Made by a program: the position numbers and the translations under genes. Of a DNA stretch of 64,000 nt, positions 51,282-60,593 are shown one piece after another. Position 1 is the first letter of the stretch, and each line of letters begins with the position of its first letter. The stretch is from Aerococcus sp. (GTDB lineage: Bacteria > Bacillota > Bacilli > Lactobacillales > Aerococcaceae). The stretch is from positions 62,001-126,000 of the forward strand of contig JAUMZL010000002.1 of assembly GCA_030528155.1 (NCBI GenBank). The letters run 5' to 3'. The notes beneath the pieces are model-generated. The model ran no database searches. It had not been told where the DNA came from and worked only from the letters and a program-made list of their open reading frames with translations.

Positions 51282-51310
51282 GGCGCTTGTGATCAACAAG
51301 CGTCTTTTTT
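51282..51310 (+). terminator. Terminator of the second flavoprotein gene
   Basis: GGCGCTTGT pairs with ACAAGCGTC, followed by six T residues. A second imperfect hairpin (GATACTAGAATG/CATTCCAGTATT) lies just before it. Confidence 0.85.
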
Positions 51311-51327
51311 GTCTTGCTAACAAAAAA

Positions 51328-51362
51328 CAACGTCGCTCACTAGTGCTAGTGAACGACGTTGT
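51328..51362 (-). terminator. Terminator at the end of the glycine reductase cluster
   Basis: ACAACGTCGTTCACTAG and CTAGTGAGCGACGTTG form a long stem with one mismatch on the minus strand, followed by T residues. It lies about 60 bases after the grdB stop. Confidence 0.85.
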
Positions 51363-51423
51363 CATATTATCCTCTTTAATTTAAGGATTGAGGCATCCTT
51401 TTTGCTTTGATCAAATGTAATGA

Positions 51424-52719
51424 TTAGTCTTCAAAGACAGTTTGGGCACTAACTGGTGTGGTCAATGCTTTCAAGGCTTTGTCAACTAAACGACGACGAA
51501 GTTTACGTTCATCTTCTGGGTTCATTTCTGGATTACCCAATGGATGAGGAATAGCGATCGTCGGAACGATACGGTTGGCCCCAACTGTTAATGAGATTGG
51601 GACAACGGTACACATATGTACAACTGGAATACCGGTTTTTTCGATTTCTTTTACCATTGTTGCTCCGCAACGTGTGCAGGTACCTCAGGTGGAGGTGAGG
51701 ATAACGGCATCTACTCCGTCGGCCGTAAGATCCTTCGCAATGGCAGCCGCATATTTCTTCGCACTTGCTACGGCAGTACCGTTACCAACTGTTGCATAGT
51801 AGTATTGGTAAAGTTCGCCGATTTCGCCATTCTTTTCTTTTTCACGCATTACATCAACTGGCAATACACGGTCTGGGTCGGCATTAGCATAACTTGGGTC
51901 ATACCCACCGTGAGCCGTTTCATAGGTTTCAGACGTTAAGTCTTCTACACCTGTAATATCATATTTCCCATATTTAGATGCGCTACTGGATTCAATATGG
52001 TCTGGGTTGCCTTTTGGTACAATCCCACCGGATGTTACCAAGGCAATCTTCGCGTGAGACAAGTCAGTGATGGCTTCCCCTGGGTCTACCTTGTCGAATT
52101 CAGGCATTGGATATTCAGTTTGGAATTCTTCGCCTTTCATCTTCTTGATCAGCATATCCACTGCACGTTTAGACCCGCGTTCCTCAGCAAAGAAGTTTTC
52201 ACGGTGACGGGTGTAGTAGCCATCTGCTTCTGGTGATACTTCTTCACCATTCAAGAGTTTCACAGCAATGTTTGCCATCGCTGGAACAGCTTTACGCATT
52301 TTAGCAGCGGAAGACCCCACTTGAGCGATGTAAGCTTGTTTCTTGTAGATTTCTACCCCTGGGTTTTCTTCGTACATCCCGGTAACCGCTGGAATGCCGA
52401 GTTCTTTGATTACGGCGTCGCAGACTGCCCCGCAAGCCATCCCATAACGACCAGCGTTAAAGGCAGGACCAGCAATCACTAAATCTGGTTCGTAGCTCTT
52501 GATCATTTCCAAGACGGTGCCTAAAGCTTCTTCATGTTCATTGAAGTAGGAGTCCCCACAGACAACCGTTCCTACGATTTCACCTGCGTCACCAATCGCT
52601 TTGCCTAAAGCCATACCTGGGCCTTTGAAACCATCTTCTTTAAATGGTTCAATGTCCGCTTTGTCTTCACCACCAATTCCGGCATAGAACTGGTTAATGT
52701 AATGAACTATTTTTTTCAT
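51424..52719 (-). CDS. grdB: Glycine/sarcosine/betaine reductase selenoprotein B, in-frame UGA at Sec345
   Basis: GrdB is the Sec-containing substrate-activating subunit that, with pyruvoyl GrdE, binds the substrate and passes it to the selenol of GrdA. The frame from 52719 is interrupted by UGA at 51685-51687 and goes on to a normal stop at 51424, giving 431 residues, near the usual size of about 437. The Sec is in AVILTST-U-GTCTRCGATMV, a UxxCxxC motif. The start MKKIVHYINQFYAGIGGE is characteristic. Which of glycine, sarcosine or betaine is used cannot be decided by eye. A hairpin lies 14 bases after the UGA. Confidence 0.93.
51659..51671 (-). promoter_or_regulatory. SECIS-like hairpin of grdB
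   Basis: On the minus strand GTTGC and GCAAC pair around a GGA loop, starting 16 bases after the T of the UGA at 51687. The place fits a bacterial SECIS. Confidence 0.55.
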
Positions 52720-52744
52720 TGATCACAAACCTCCTTTATGGAAA

Positions 52745-54031
52745 CTAGACACCTTTAGCGGATTGAAGGTTGAACCCGAGTTCGTTGGTTGCCCCGGTAA
52801 TCGCTTGGATTTCCACTTCAATTTCGCCATTTTCTTGCAGACTGCCGTCGTGCCCACCAGCAATCACGTCAACATAATCATGTGTTCCGATTAATTTGTC
52901 CATAGCTGGTAAAACAATCACTTCGTTGGCATTCCCACCTGTTACACAGGCATCAGCAAGTTTGTCTGCGTCAGCAAGAGATTGGCTAGCGCCATCTTGT
53001 CCGGCATATTCGTCGGTAACAATAACGGTGTCGATCCCTTTCTTCTCAATCTTGGTGCAGTTCATGATCAAGTCGGTGTCAGGGTTACCGAAACCTTCTT
53101 GGGTGATAACAACACCATCTAAGCCTAAGAATTCAGCTAATTGTGCAGACATGTTGCTGGAACGTTGTTTATCTGCCAAGTAAACCGTTTCGTTGGTGAC
53201 AATCACACCTACAAAGTTCAAGTCTTTACCATGACGGTCATACAAGTCTTTGATGACTGGGTTATTCAAGTGATGGTAGGTCGTGTTCTTGTCGCAAGCA
53301 GACACACAGTTCCCACTGATTACCGCACCATCCATAACTTCTGTTGGATAAATGAGGGTAGGGACAATGTGTTTCACATCGGTTCCATACAAGTAAGAGT
53401 CATGCAATAACCCTTGTGTTTGCAACATGTAAACATAACCGATTTTTGGTAGGTCTGGGTATTCAGCCACTTGTTCTAAGAATGGTTTGGTTTCGTAGGT
53501 TTCGATGCTATCAGGTTCCACATTTTCCCCTAATTTACCAATCAAAGTCGCTACTTTCAAACCAGCCATACGAACAGCTTCTTCATAAACGTGGGCGTCC
53601 AAACCGTCTGCTGGGTCAACAACCAAGCAGATGTTGATCGTCTTGGAGAATGGGGTTAATTCTGCCCCAGGGCCGGACATGTCAACAATCCCTTCTTGGA
53701 AACCAACAATCTTACCGACCGTTGCCACCGTGCAACCTTTCAAGGCATGTGTACGACCGGAACCGACCGTTTGCATTTTGCTGATTACACCAGGGAAGAC
53801 ACCTGCTTCACTGTCCACTTTGCAGCGTGGTTCAATGAAGTCCTTCACTGGAGTAATACGGGTTTTGTCCCCTGGGAAAGCCAATTCCACTTTACAACTT
53901 ACTAAACGGTCATCATCGAGAACCGTATCAATAATTTCTTGTTCATTAATATACAGGGTGCCGTTTTCAATCTTCGCTTCGTCAGCGAGTTTAACATCCG
54001 TAATATTAATATTACCTAATTCCAGTTTCAA
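52745..54031 (-). CDS. grdE: Glycine/sarcosine/betaine reductase component B, pyruvoyl proprotein
   Basis: GrdE is made as a proprotein that cleaves itself at a Cys to form a pyruvoyl group which binds the substrate amine. The cleavage site region ISGNCVSACDKNTTYHHLNN is clear at about residues 240-260. The first residues read LKLELGNINITD, which matches the usual MKLELGNI. TTG at 54031 is therefore the start, with GAGGTGAT 6 bases upstream; an ATG 18 codons earlier is rejected. The protein is 428 residues, as expected. It lies 25 bases before grdB and is co-transcribed. Confidence 0.92.
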   Translation of the reverse strand: MKLELGNINITDVKLADEAKIENGTLYINEQEIIDTVLDDDRLVSCKVELAFPGDKTRITPVKDFIEPRCKVDSEAGVFPGVISKMQTVGSGRTHALKGCTVATVGKIVGFQEGIVDMSGPGAELTPFSKTINICLVVDPADGLDAHVYEEAVRMAGLKVATLIGKLGENVEPDSIETYETKPFLEQVAEYPDLPKIGYVYMLQTQGLLHDSYLYGTDVKHIVPTLIYPTEVMDGAVISGNCVSACDKNTTYHHLNNPVIKDLYDRHGKDLNFVGVIVTNETVYLADKQRSSNMSAQLAEFLGLDGVVITQEGFGNPDTDLIMNCTKIEKKGIDTVIVTDEYAGQDGASQSLADADKLADACVTGGNANEVIVLPAMDKLIGTHDYVDVIAGGHDGSLQENGEIEVEIQAITGATNELGFNLQSAKGV

Positions 54032-54062
54032 AAATATCACCTCAACATCATTGTGACTCTTC

Positions 54063-54467
54063 TTATAAAAAAGAAGGTGGGACATTTATTCGATTCAGCG
54101 CACTTGTCACCAAATCGTAATCGATCAAAGCAAAATCTTGAAGAACACGAGTGGTCCAATTTGGAGTACGTCGCATAGACTGGAAGCGATGATAGACTTC
54201 GATAGCATGATCAATCATATCTAAATTTTCAATGGAGATAGCCTCATGTGTTTCATCTAAGAGTATGATTGATTTATAGACAGTTTCATTAGGTTTAATA
54301 CTTCCGCTTAGTGGATGAGTAATTAAATGATATCTATCATCGACCAAATGACGACGTACCTGCTCAAGGACATCGAGATAACTTCCATCGATAAACTCGA
54401 TTGGAATGTTGATCTCACTCGCCTCCTTCACTTTAGGATTATTTGTCAGTAATAACATGTGCCTCAA
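54063..54467 (-). CDS. grdX: GrdX family protein
   Basis: A 134-residue protein with LLLTNNPKVKEAS near the start and HLITHPLSGSIKPNETVYKSIIL, a pattern of the GrdX family, which is always encoded with glycine reductase genes but has no known reaction. It precedes grdE in the cluster by 31 bases, the usual place. No strong ribosome site is evident. No transmembrane segment is seen. Confidence 0.8.
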   Translation of the reverse strand: MRHMLLLTNNPKVKEASEINIPIEFIDGSYLDVLEQVRRHLVDDRYHLITHPLSGSIKPNETVYKSIILLDETHEAISIENLDMIDHAIEVYHRFQSMRRTPNWTTRVLQDFALIDYDLVTSALNRINVPPSFL

Positions 54468-54609
54468 ATCCTTACTGATAATCTGTAACTTAAACTAGTC
54501 CGCTCACGCTGGTCAGCGCGTACGGTGCTGTTGAAATAACCATGACATCATCTCTGCACCTCGAGTTCAAATCCCAAAATCATTTTGTAGATTTATCAAT
54601 ACTTAAAAA

Positions 54610-55080
54610 TTAAATAATAGCTTTAAATGACACCGAGATATCTATGACGTCTTTCACCGTCTGGTAGAGAATGCAGTTTTCCATCGCTTCAGTGAACATC
54701 TGTTGAAAATCCACCTCATCCTCGTAGGTGACGACATACCATTTAAGAGTTAATCCTTGGATGGCAGGGGTTTCGTCATACCCACGCACATGCAAATAGG
54801 CCAATGGATTCTTCAAGTGGAAAGTAAACTTTCCTTCCATCTCTTCAATGATTGCTTCATTCTTTTGGTCATATTGGAAAAATGACAGCAACATTGACGA
54901 AGCAATGGCACCTACAAAATGATCAACACTAGTGAGCTGTTCATTTTCTATATCAAAACTCATTTCTTTGTTTACGGTATAGATGACTTTATCTGTATAA
55001 ATCTTGGCTTGCTTAGGTTGACTCGCAATCGCTCGCAAACCAATGTCGTAATTGTATTGTGCGTTAGAGAGTTCTTTCAT
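54610..55080 (-). CDS. OsmC/Ohr-fold protein without the usual catalytic cysteine
   Basis: A 156-residue protein resembling the OsmC/Ohr family: strand-rich N-terminus, then DHFVGAIASSMLLSFFQYDQ (family helix DxxxxSLxSCxxxxL), and the C-terminal IDISVSFKAI. At the usual Cys in the helix this protein has Ser (ASSML), and the second Cys is not obvious. A peroxidase role is therefore doubtful. It stands in the grd cluster between the MetE-like gene (15 bases upstream) and grdX. Confidence 0.65.
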   Translation of the reverse strand: MKELSNAQYNYDIGLRAIASQPKQAKIYTDKVIYTVNKEMSFDIENEQLTSVDHFVGAIASSMLLSFFQYDQKNEAIIEEMEGKFTFHLKNPLAYLHVRGYDETPAIQGLTLKWYVVTYEDEVDFQQMFTEAMENCILYQTVKDVIDISVSFKAII

Positions 55081-55095
55081 GCCGATCGCCTGCTC

Positions 55096-56274
55096 TTAGT
55101 CTTTCGCGCGCAAGATTTCTGCCGCCTGAACCATCGCTGAAATTTTTTCTGGTAAGAACGTTTCAGCATTCACTGGCCGATTAGCAAAGGTCGCAAACCC
55201 ACAGTCAGGATTGAGCAATAAATGATCCTTGTCTACCCAATGCAGAGCTTCTTTTGCACGTTGAACGATGCTCTCCACCGTTTCAGCTTCTGGTAAACGT
55301 GGATTTTCTACGCCCAGGCCTAAACGAATATCGGCTGGCAGAGTATGATCCTTGAAGAGGATATCCAACTCACCTGCACGCGGTGTTGAAAACTCTAATG
55401 TCAGCAAGTCTGGGTTAGCCACGCGGAACACATCCAGCAGTGGGGTATAAGGCCCCGTTAAGAGAATGCTCTCGTCTGTACTCCAATTCCCGCGACAAAC
55501 ATGCATGGAAGCAATGGTTTTGGTGCGATCGATGTGAGCCAGTACGGGTTCTAACAGCGATTTTGCAAAGGCTAGTTCCTCAGTTGGATCCTTCTTCTCA
55601 GAAAGGGCCGCGCACATGAATGAACGGGTCTTTCCTTCCGTGAACACGACTTCAGTCAGTACGGGTTCGTCGAATTGAATAATATCCACGCCTAACGCTT
55701 GTAAGTGATCGATTTCTTGACAGAGAATATCAACAACTGCCGCCCCTAATGCTTCTTTAGAATCGTAGGCTGCCTTCGAGAGGTTAGCGATCCACATTGA
55801 GCGCGTTAATAGATACGGCCCAGGTAAAGTGATCTTTACTGGATGATCTGTGTATTTTTTGAGCAGTTTCAATTCGTTGACAGCAATCGGATGATACTCT
55901 AATTTGCCCGTACAGATGGCATTATGCATGCTGATCGCCGGTACATCCAGCGTTTCAAGGATTGCTTCAAATTGTTTTTTATCTTGAATATGCTCTGCCA
56001 CTTCATTCATGGATAGCATCGACACGCCGCCGAGATGATCAGCGACAAATGAGGAATAATTGTCGCGCCCCAGTTCACCCGACACAATGACATCTAAGCC
56101 TAAGTCTTCTTGTAGACGGATAATGCGTGCGGTTTCTCGCTCAATTAACTGATCAAAATCCGCTTGCGACATCTGCCCTTCCCGCAAACGACGCTGCGCT
56201 TTTAAGATCTCCTTGGTGCGTGGCCAGCTACCAATCAATGTAGTAGCAAAAGGAGGTAGTGTTGTTTGTCCCAT
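55096..56274 (-). CDS. MetE-like (cobalamin-independent methionine synthase II fold) methyltransferase
   Basis: A 392-residue protein with only the catalytic half of MetE. It starts TTLPPFATTLIGSWPRTKE and has zinc ligands SMHVCRGNWS (His/Cys) near residue 245 and LLNPDCGFA near residue 350. Members of this short group include epoxyalkane:CoM transferase and archaeal-type methionine synthases. ATG at 56274 has AAAGG about 10 bases upstream. Placed between grdD and the OsmC-like gene, it may act on a thiol or methylated amine produced by the reductase. That is inference. Confidence 0.78.
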   Translation of the reverse strand: MGQTTLPPFATTLIGSWPRTKEILKAQRRLREGQMSQADFDQLIERETARIIRLQEDLGLDVIVSGELGRDNYSSFVADHLGGVSMLSMNEVAEHIQDKKQFEAILETLDVPAISMHNAICTGKLEYHPIAVNELKLLKKYTDHPVKITLPGPYLLTRSMWIANLSKAAYDSKEALGAAVVDILCQEIDHLQALGVDIIQFDEPVLTEVVFTEGKTRSFMCAALSEKKDPTEELAFAKSLLEPVLAHIDRTKTIASMHVCRGNWSTDESILLTGPYTPLLDVFRVANPDLLTLEFSTPRAGELDILFKDHTLPADIRLGLGVENPRLPEAETVESIVQRAKEALHWVDKDHLLLNPDCGFATFANRPVNAETFLPEKISAMVQAAEILRAKD

Positions 56275-56342
56275 GTTGCTAAAACCTTTCACTTCAAAAT
56301 TTGATACGCTCTCTCCTTCGTATCATTTACGAATAAAGGGAG

Positions 56343-56370
56343 GCGTGCAAGAGACGGGCTCTTGCACGTC
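56343..56370 (-). other. Intercistronic hairpin after grdD
   Basis: GACGTGCAAGAG pairs with CTCTTGCACGCC (minus strand) around a short loop. It is followed by TCCCTTTATT, so it could be a weak terminator or an mRNA processing site between grdD and the MetE-like gene. Confidence 0.65.
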
Positions 56371-56386
56371 TATCCCGATTTAATGA

Positions 56387-57547
56387 TTATAAGAATCCAT
56401 TGTCTTTAACAATTTGCTCAGCTTTTTCGGCATTATTATCATTGACGAGGACGATTGGACCGCTACAGCCCATCCCACTTTCCGCATAGACGCCGGCTTT
56501 CCAGAGAGCTTTCACTGCTTCTTCTAAGTCGAGGACATCGATCCCCATAATGGAAGACGTCACAACTTCTTTTGCTGGGGCGCTCACTTCTTCTTCATGT
56601 GAGGAAGCCCCATCTTTTGCTACCAGTGCGTCACGGATATCTTTTAATTTTGCTTGGTTAGCTGCTTGGAATTCTTGTTTACTGATGGTTAACAAGCCAC
56701 CCTTAGCGACTTCATAGGCGTATTGCAAAGCATTGGCAATGACTGGTGCCCCCGATGCACGAGAAATGATACAGATATTCTGATCAAATCCTTCGCCGAT
56801 CGCTGGACCATAGCCATAACCTGCCGTTTCATACTGCCCACCAGTAGTAAAGGCTCCCATTAATTTCATCAATAAATTCCCTGTCAATGTATCAGTAATG
56901 ATGACATCCGCCGAGCCAGTGAGTAAGTCATTCCCACGCAACACGGCGCCACCATCTGAACGAACAGATTCGGCAAAATGAATAGTGTAGCCATTATCGG
57001 ACAGTTCACGCAGCGAACGTTCAACGGTCTTAGCTCCTTCAACGTTGAGAATCCCAACAGTTGGTTCGGTAATACCGATAGCTTTTGCTGCGATAATCCC
57101 ATTAATGGCATTTAATACCATGCCTTCTGTTCTGACGGTACTGGTGGTCCCAGTTGTCGTTGCCAGAATCACATCTCGCCCTGTTGCTGGTGCGATGTAG
57201 CGTCCTACTGTCGAAACACCGATTGGGAAGTTATGGTGCAAGGTCACACACCCCTGAATGGTACCGTCTGCCAATAAACGGTCGATGGTATCTTCCACTT
57301 CCTGTTCATTCGTTGCTTCGTAATGTTCAAAGTCCTGTGTCCAATCAACTTTTTCGCCAATTAACACAACATCAAACAGACCCTTTGCTTGTGCGATTGT
57401 GGCCGCTGTTTTCATGACTTCAAAGCCATGTTCGCTACCATTAATCGTCAAACCAATCTTGATCTTAGGACCCATATCGCCCGTTTCCAGTGCTGTGGCT
57501 AGCTCAGCAAAGACTTCGCTTATTGTTTGTTTAATCTGATCAGACAT
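56387..57547 (-). CDS. grdD: Glycine/sarcosine/betaine reductase component C, alpha subunit
   Basis: GrdD, with GrdC, forms the component that releases acetyl phosphate from the acetylated selenoprotein A. The 386-residue protein has a Pta/PlsX-like fold: TTGTTSTVRTEGMVLNA, GILNVEGAKTVERSL and TDTLTGNLLMKLMGAF. The C-terminal AESGMGCSGPIVLVND carries the cysteine expected near residue 360-370 as the acetyl acceptor. It starts 13 bases after the grdC stop. Confidence 0.92.
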   Translation of the reverse strand: MSDQIKQTISEVFAELATALETGDMGPKIKIGLTINGSEHGFEVMKTAATIAQAKGLFDVVLIGEKVDWTQDFEHYEATNEQEVEDTIDRLLADGTIQGCVTLHHNFPIGVSTVGRYIAPATGRDVILATTTGTTSTVRTEGMVLNAINGIIAAKAIGITEPTVGILNVEGAKTVERSLRELSDNGYTIHFAESVRSDGGAVLRGNDLLTGSADVIITDTLTGNLLMKLMGAFTTGGQYETAGYGYGPAIGEGFDQNICIISRASGAPVIANALQYAYEVAKGGLLTISKQEFQAANQAKLKDIRDALVAKDGASSHEEEVSAPAKEVVTSSIMGIDVLDLEEAVKALWKAGVYAESGMGCSGPIVLVNDNNAEKAEQIVKDNGFL

Positions 57548-57560
57548 ATAGACACCCCTA

Positions 57561-59096
57561 TTACTCTGCGAATTGTTCGGAAAGGTTACGCAATGCTTTA
57601 GCCACTTCGCTCTTAACCATTTCCTTCATATCTTGTGAAGCCGCCTCATTTTCTTCTTTGCCATCGTTACGTTCAACGATGACTGCGACCCCATCGAATA
57701 GGTTCGTCATGCGTCCGAGGAAGAGTGAACCTTTACCAACAATCATGGCCCGGTTCAAATCACCCGTTGTCATATCATCAATCGCAAAGCCGAGGTATGG
57801 TACCCCACTCGGAATATGCCCTTGGGTTGGTGCCCAACCTGGAATATGTTTTTCTTTGACAAAGAGTGGGAGTTCTTTACGGTCGATTTCTTTACGCAGA
57901 ACACCAATCGCTCCAATCATCTTCAAGTTGGCGGTTGGTACATCCCCAGCCCCAGCAGGCTTGGTGATGTCTGGGTTTTGCATTTCTACGGAGTAAGCAT
58001 CGATGTCTTTAACGGTTAAGCCAGCTTTATCCAAGGCAGCCCCGATCAATGCGGTCGTTACCGCTTGTGGACTAGAGCCACTGTCTACGGTATGACGACC
58101 CGTGTATTCCGTACGAACAATTGGGTGTTTCCCATCGTTTTCGCTGATGAGGTAGGCAAAACCAGCCACGTTGTCTTCTAAGATTGGGACTTCTTTACTT
58201 ACGTGAGATTTCCCGTTCATCCCTAACTTAGCGGTTGATCCTCCAGCCACAACCACAACATTCTTGTAGGTCCCAGCTTTGACGAGCGATGCTGCATTAA
58301 TTAAGGAATGTGTTGGTGCCGCACAGAAGCCACGGATGTCGCTCCCGGAAGCATTTGGCAATACCCCGAGTTCGGCAATCGCTTTGGCCATGTTACCCCC
58401 ACCACGTTGGTTAACGTCCCCAATCGCTTCTTCAGAACATTCGATAACGTAATCGATTGCACTTGGATCCACATTTTCGTCTTCAAGCAAATGACGCAAT
58501 GCCAATACCCCACTCGCTTTCGCTACGAGGTTCTCCAGCATCATGTGGCCGGAAAGGTTTTCATCGGTATCATGGGCACGGTTAACTACCCCAACGAGAC
58601 GATCTTTTATGTAGAGACCTTCTGCCCCATGTTCCTTGATTTGGGTTTCTAATTCTTCCGTTGTGGACGTGTTTTTGATCTTATCTAGATCATTCTTGAA
58701 AAGATCATGTTTGCCGAGTGCTTCTTTAACTTCTGCCGCAAAGGCTTCTTCCAAGAAGACTAAGTCAAACACATCCACAAAAGACAAGAGCCCGTAGAAT
58801 TCCATCTCTGGCATGATTTCGCCGTGTTTGCTGAAGCGTTTCCCCTCAACGGGTTGTTCATACCATGGGAAGGTGATGTCATTTAATTCAGTGTAATGTA
58901 AGTTACCAATATACGTTTGGTTTGGTGCATAGTTAACATCTTCTTCATAGCTCCGGAGATGTTTTGGTAATTCCTTGAGATAGTCGCTCTCAGGGTTCAC
59001 AATACGTTCCGTCGTTTGGGTGGAACCATTATGAATCACTAAATCCGGTGTATGAGCAAGAATGTAACTTGCTGATTTCAATACAGGAAGACTCAT
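57561..59096 (-). CDS. grdC: Glycine/sarcosine/betaine reductase component C, beta subunit
   Basis: GrdC is the thiolase/FabH-like partner of GrdD. The 511-residue protein has IRGFCAAPTHSLINAAS with the reactive cysteine near residue 260 and VVVAGGSTAKLGMNGKSHVS later. An acidic N-terminal region with ETQIKEHGAEG precedes this. ATG at 59096 has AGGAG 7 bases upstream; the GTG one codon earlier is less well placed. It precedes grdD in the cluster. Confidence 0.92.
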   Translation of the reverse strand: MSLPVLKSASYILAHTPDLVIHNGSTQTTERIVNPESDYLKELPKHLRSYEEDVNYAPNQTYIGNLHYTELNDITFPWYEQPVEGKRFSKHGEIMPEMEFYGLLSFVDVFDLVFLEEAFAAEVKEALGKHDLFKNDLDKIKNTSTTEELETQIKEHGAEGLYIKDRLVGVVNRAHDTDENLSGHMMLENLVAKASGVLALRHLLEDENVDPSAIDYVIECSEEAIGDVNQRGGGNMAKAIAELGVLPNASGSDIRGFCAAPTHSLINAASLVKAGTYKNVVVVAGGSTAKLGMNGKSHVSKEVPILEDNVAGFAYLISENDGKHPIVRTEYTGRHTVDSGSSPQAVTTALIGAALDKAGLTVKDIDAYSVEMQNPDITKPAGAGDVPTANLKMIGAIGVLRKEIDRKELPLFVKEKHIPGWAPTQGHIPSGVPYLGFAIDDMTTGDLNRAMIVGKGSLFLGRMTNLFDGVAVIVERNDGKEENEAASQDMKEMVKSEVAKALRNLSEQFAE

Positions 59097-59160
59097 CACA
59101 TTTCTCCTAACTTCTATCGTGTAATGTCTATTTTTTCACAAATTGAGGAAAAACTAGCCG

Positions 59161-59487
59161 TTATTCTTTGTGATCAGCGAGCAATGCTTCCACGTTTTCA
59201 CGTGTCATGTCTTCCTTACCGACTTCGCCTACTTTTTCACCATTTTTGTAAACAGAAACAACAGGCAAACCTAAGATACGATGTTTGATGCAGAAACGAC
59301 GAACACCTTTTTGAGAAGTGTTGAAGGAAGCAAATTTGAAGTCATCTTTGTTTTCTTCGGCAATAGCTTCCATTGTTGGCATGAAGGCTTTGCAGTCGGT
59401 GCAGGTTTCACCCCACCAGTCAATAACGACGGTTTGGTCACTGTTTTCGACTTCTTGTTCCCAGTTTTCTTTTGTCAATTCAATCAT
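59161..59487 (-). CDS. trxA: Thioredoxin of the glycine reductase system, CTDC active site
   Basis: A 108-residue thioredoxin. The active site is WWGETCTDCKAFMP (C-T-D-C) instead of the usual CGPC, and the cis-Pro region is ILGLPVVSVYKNG. ATG at 59487 has GGAGGGG 8 bases upstream; an earlier ATG is less suitable. It transfers electrons from TrxB to GrdA selenocysteine and the component C. It lies between trxB and grdC in this operon. Confidence 0.9.
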   Translation of the reverse strand: MIELTKENWEQEVENSDQTVVIDWWGETCTDCKAFMPTMEAIAEENKDDFKFASFNTSQKGVRRFCIKHRILGLPVVSVYKNGEKVGEVGKEDMTRENVEALLADHKE

Positions 59488-59536
59488 TTTGTACCCCTCC
59501 ATTGGTTGTATTATTGTAATAATTTACATCCAAATT

Positions 59537-60496
59537 TTAGCGATGTGCTTCCACGTAATGTTGTGCTGTCCGCGCAGCAATAGCTCCATCGCTAGTTGCT
59601 GTAATCACTTGGCGCAAGCTCTTCGGACGAATATCACCGGCAACGTACACGCCTGGAATAGCAGTACTCATATCTTCGTTAGTGATAATATAGCCGTAGT
59701 CATCCGTTGGGAGTGCTTCTTTGAATACGGTTGAAGATGGAATATAGCCGATAAAGATGAAGATACCAAAGAGGCCGTCTTCTTCATCTGCTTCGATTTC
59801 CGTTTCTTCTCCGGTTTGGGTGTTCTTGATTGTCATCGCTTCAACCATCCCGTCTCCTTTGATTTCAGTAACGAGAGAGTTGTAGATTACTTCAATGTTG
59901 TCAAATTTTTCCAATTGTTCAATAGCAATTGGATCAGCGGTTAGATGATCCATGTTTTGAATGATGGTGACTTTACGTCCTAAGTTTGCCAAAAAGGCCG
60001 CTTCTTCAACGGCAGCATTCCCACCACCAACAACATAGATTTCAAGGTCTTCAAACAATGCACCATCACAGGTTGCACAGTAAGAAACGCCCTTACCAGC
60101 AAGCTCTTCCTCACCAGGGCAGCCAATCTTACGTGGGTTGGCCCCTGCAGAAATAATCACTGTTCGGCCTTCGTAAACGTTACCATTTTCGCATTCCACG
60201 CGTTTCACGTCGCCAGCTAAGTCGACTTTGACCACGTCTTCACCGTTTTTCAGCTCTGCACCAAATTTCTTGGCTTGTTCTACCATGCGGTCAATCAATT
60301 CTTGTCCACTTGGCTCTTCCCCTTCACCGAGAACAGCCCCAGGATAGTTGGCAATCTCTTTGGTAATCGTAATTTGACCACCAAATTTTTTCTTCTCTAA
60401 CACGACCGTCTTCATCCGGGCACGGGACGTGTAGAGCGCTGCTGTTAAACCAGCAGGACCACCACCGACAATGATTACATCATACATCTCGCTCAT
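59537..60496 (-). CDS. trxB: Thioredoxin reductase
   Basis: A 319-residue FAD/NAD(P)-binding enzyme. FAD motif IIVGGGPAGLTAALYTSR, redox-active GVSYCATCDGALF (CATC) near residue 140, and NADP motif VVGGGNAAVEEAAFLA. It supplies reduced thioredoxin to the glycine reductase. TGAGGTGAAACA precedes ATG. A hairpin between it and grdA may make it less expressed than grdA. Confidence 0.95.
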   Translation of the reverse strand: MSEMYDVIIVGGGPAGLTAALYTSRARMKTVVLEKKKFGGQITITKEIANYPGAVLGEGEEPSGQELIDRMVEQAKKFGAELKNGEDVVKVDLAGDVKRVECENGNVYEGRTVIISAGANPRKIGCPGEEELAGKGVSYCATCDGALFEDLEIYVVGGGNAAVEEAAFLANLGRKVTIIQNMDHLTADPIAIEQLEKFDNIEVIYNSLVTEIKGDGMVEAMTIKNTQTGEETEIEADEEDGLFGIFIFIGYIPSSTVFKEALPTDDYGYIITNEDMSTAIPGVYVAGDIRPKSLRQVITATSDGAIAARTAQHYVEAHR

Positions 60497-60523
60497 TGTT
60501 TCACCTCATAACAATAAAATTAA

Positions 60524-60553
60524 AGCACTGATACCTATTCAGGCACCAGTGCT
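60524..60553 (-). terminator. Hairpin between grdA and trxB
   Basis: AGCACTG and CAGTGCT pair seven bases, with T-rich sequence on the minus strand. Partial termination here would raise grdA over the rest of the cluster. Confidence 0.65.
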
Positions 60554-60593
60554 CCCGTTTGACAAAACTAATTGATGGATGGTGCCGAGTTCA

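Noticed and set aside
51424..52719. grdB as a pseudogene broken by a stop codon
   Set aside because: The stop is a UGA at the family Sec position, with the UxxCxxC motif just after it, and the frame continues to the expected length; the sel genes are present.
54540..54600. A tRNA-like T-arm (GAGTTCAAATCCC) between grdX and the OsmC-like gene
   Set aside because: There is no matching acceptor or anticodon stem around it.
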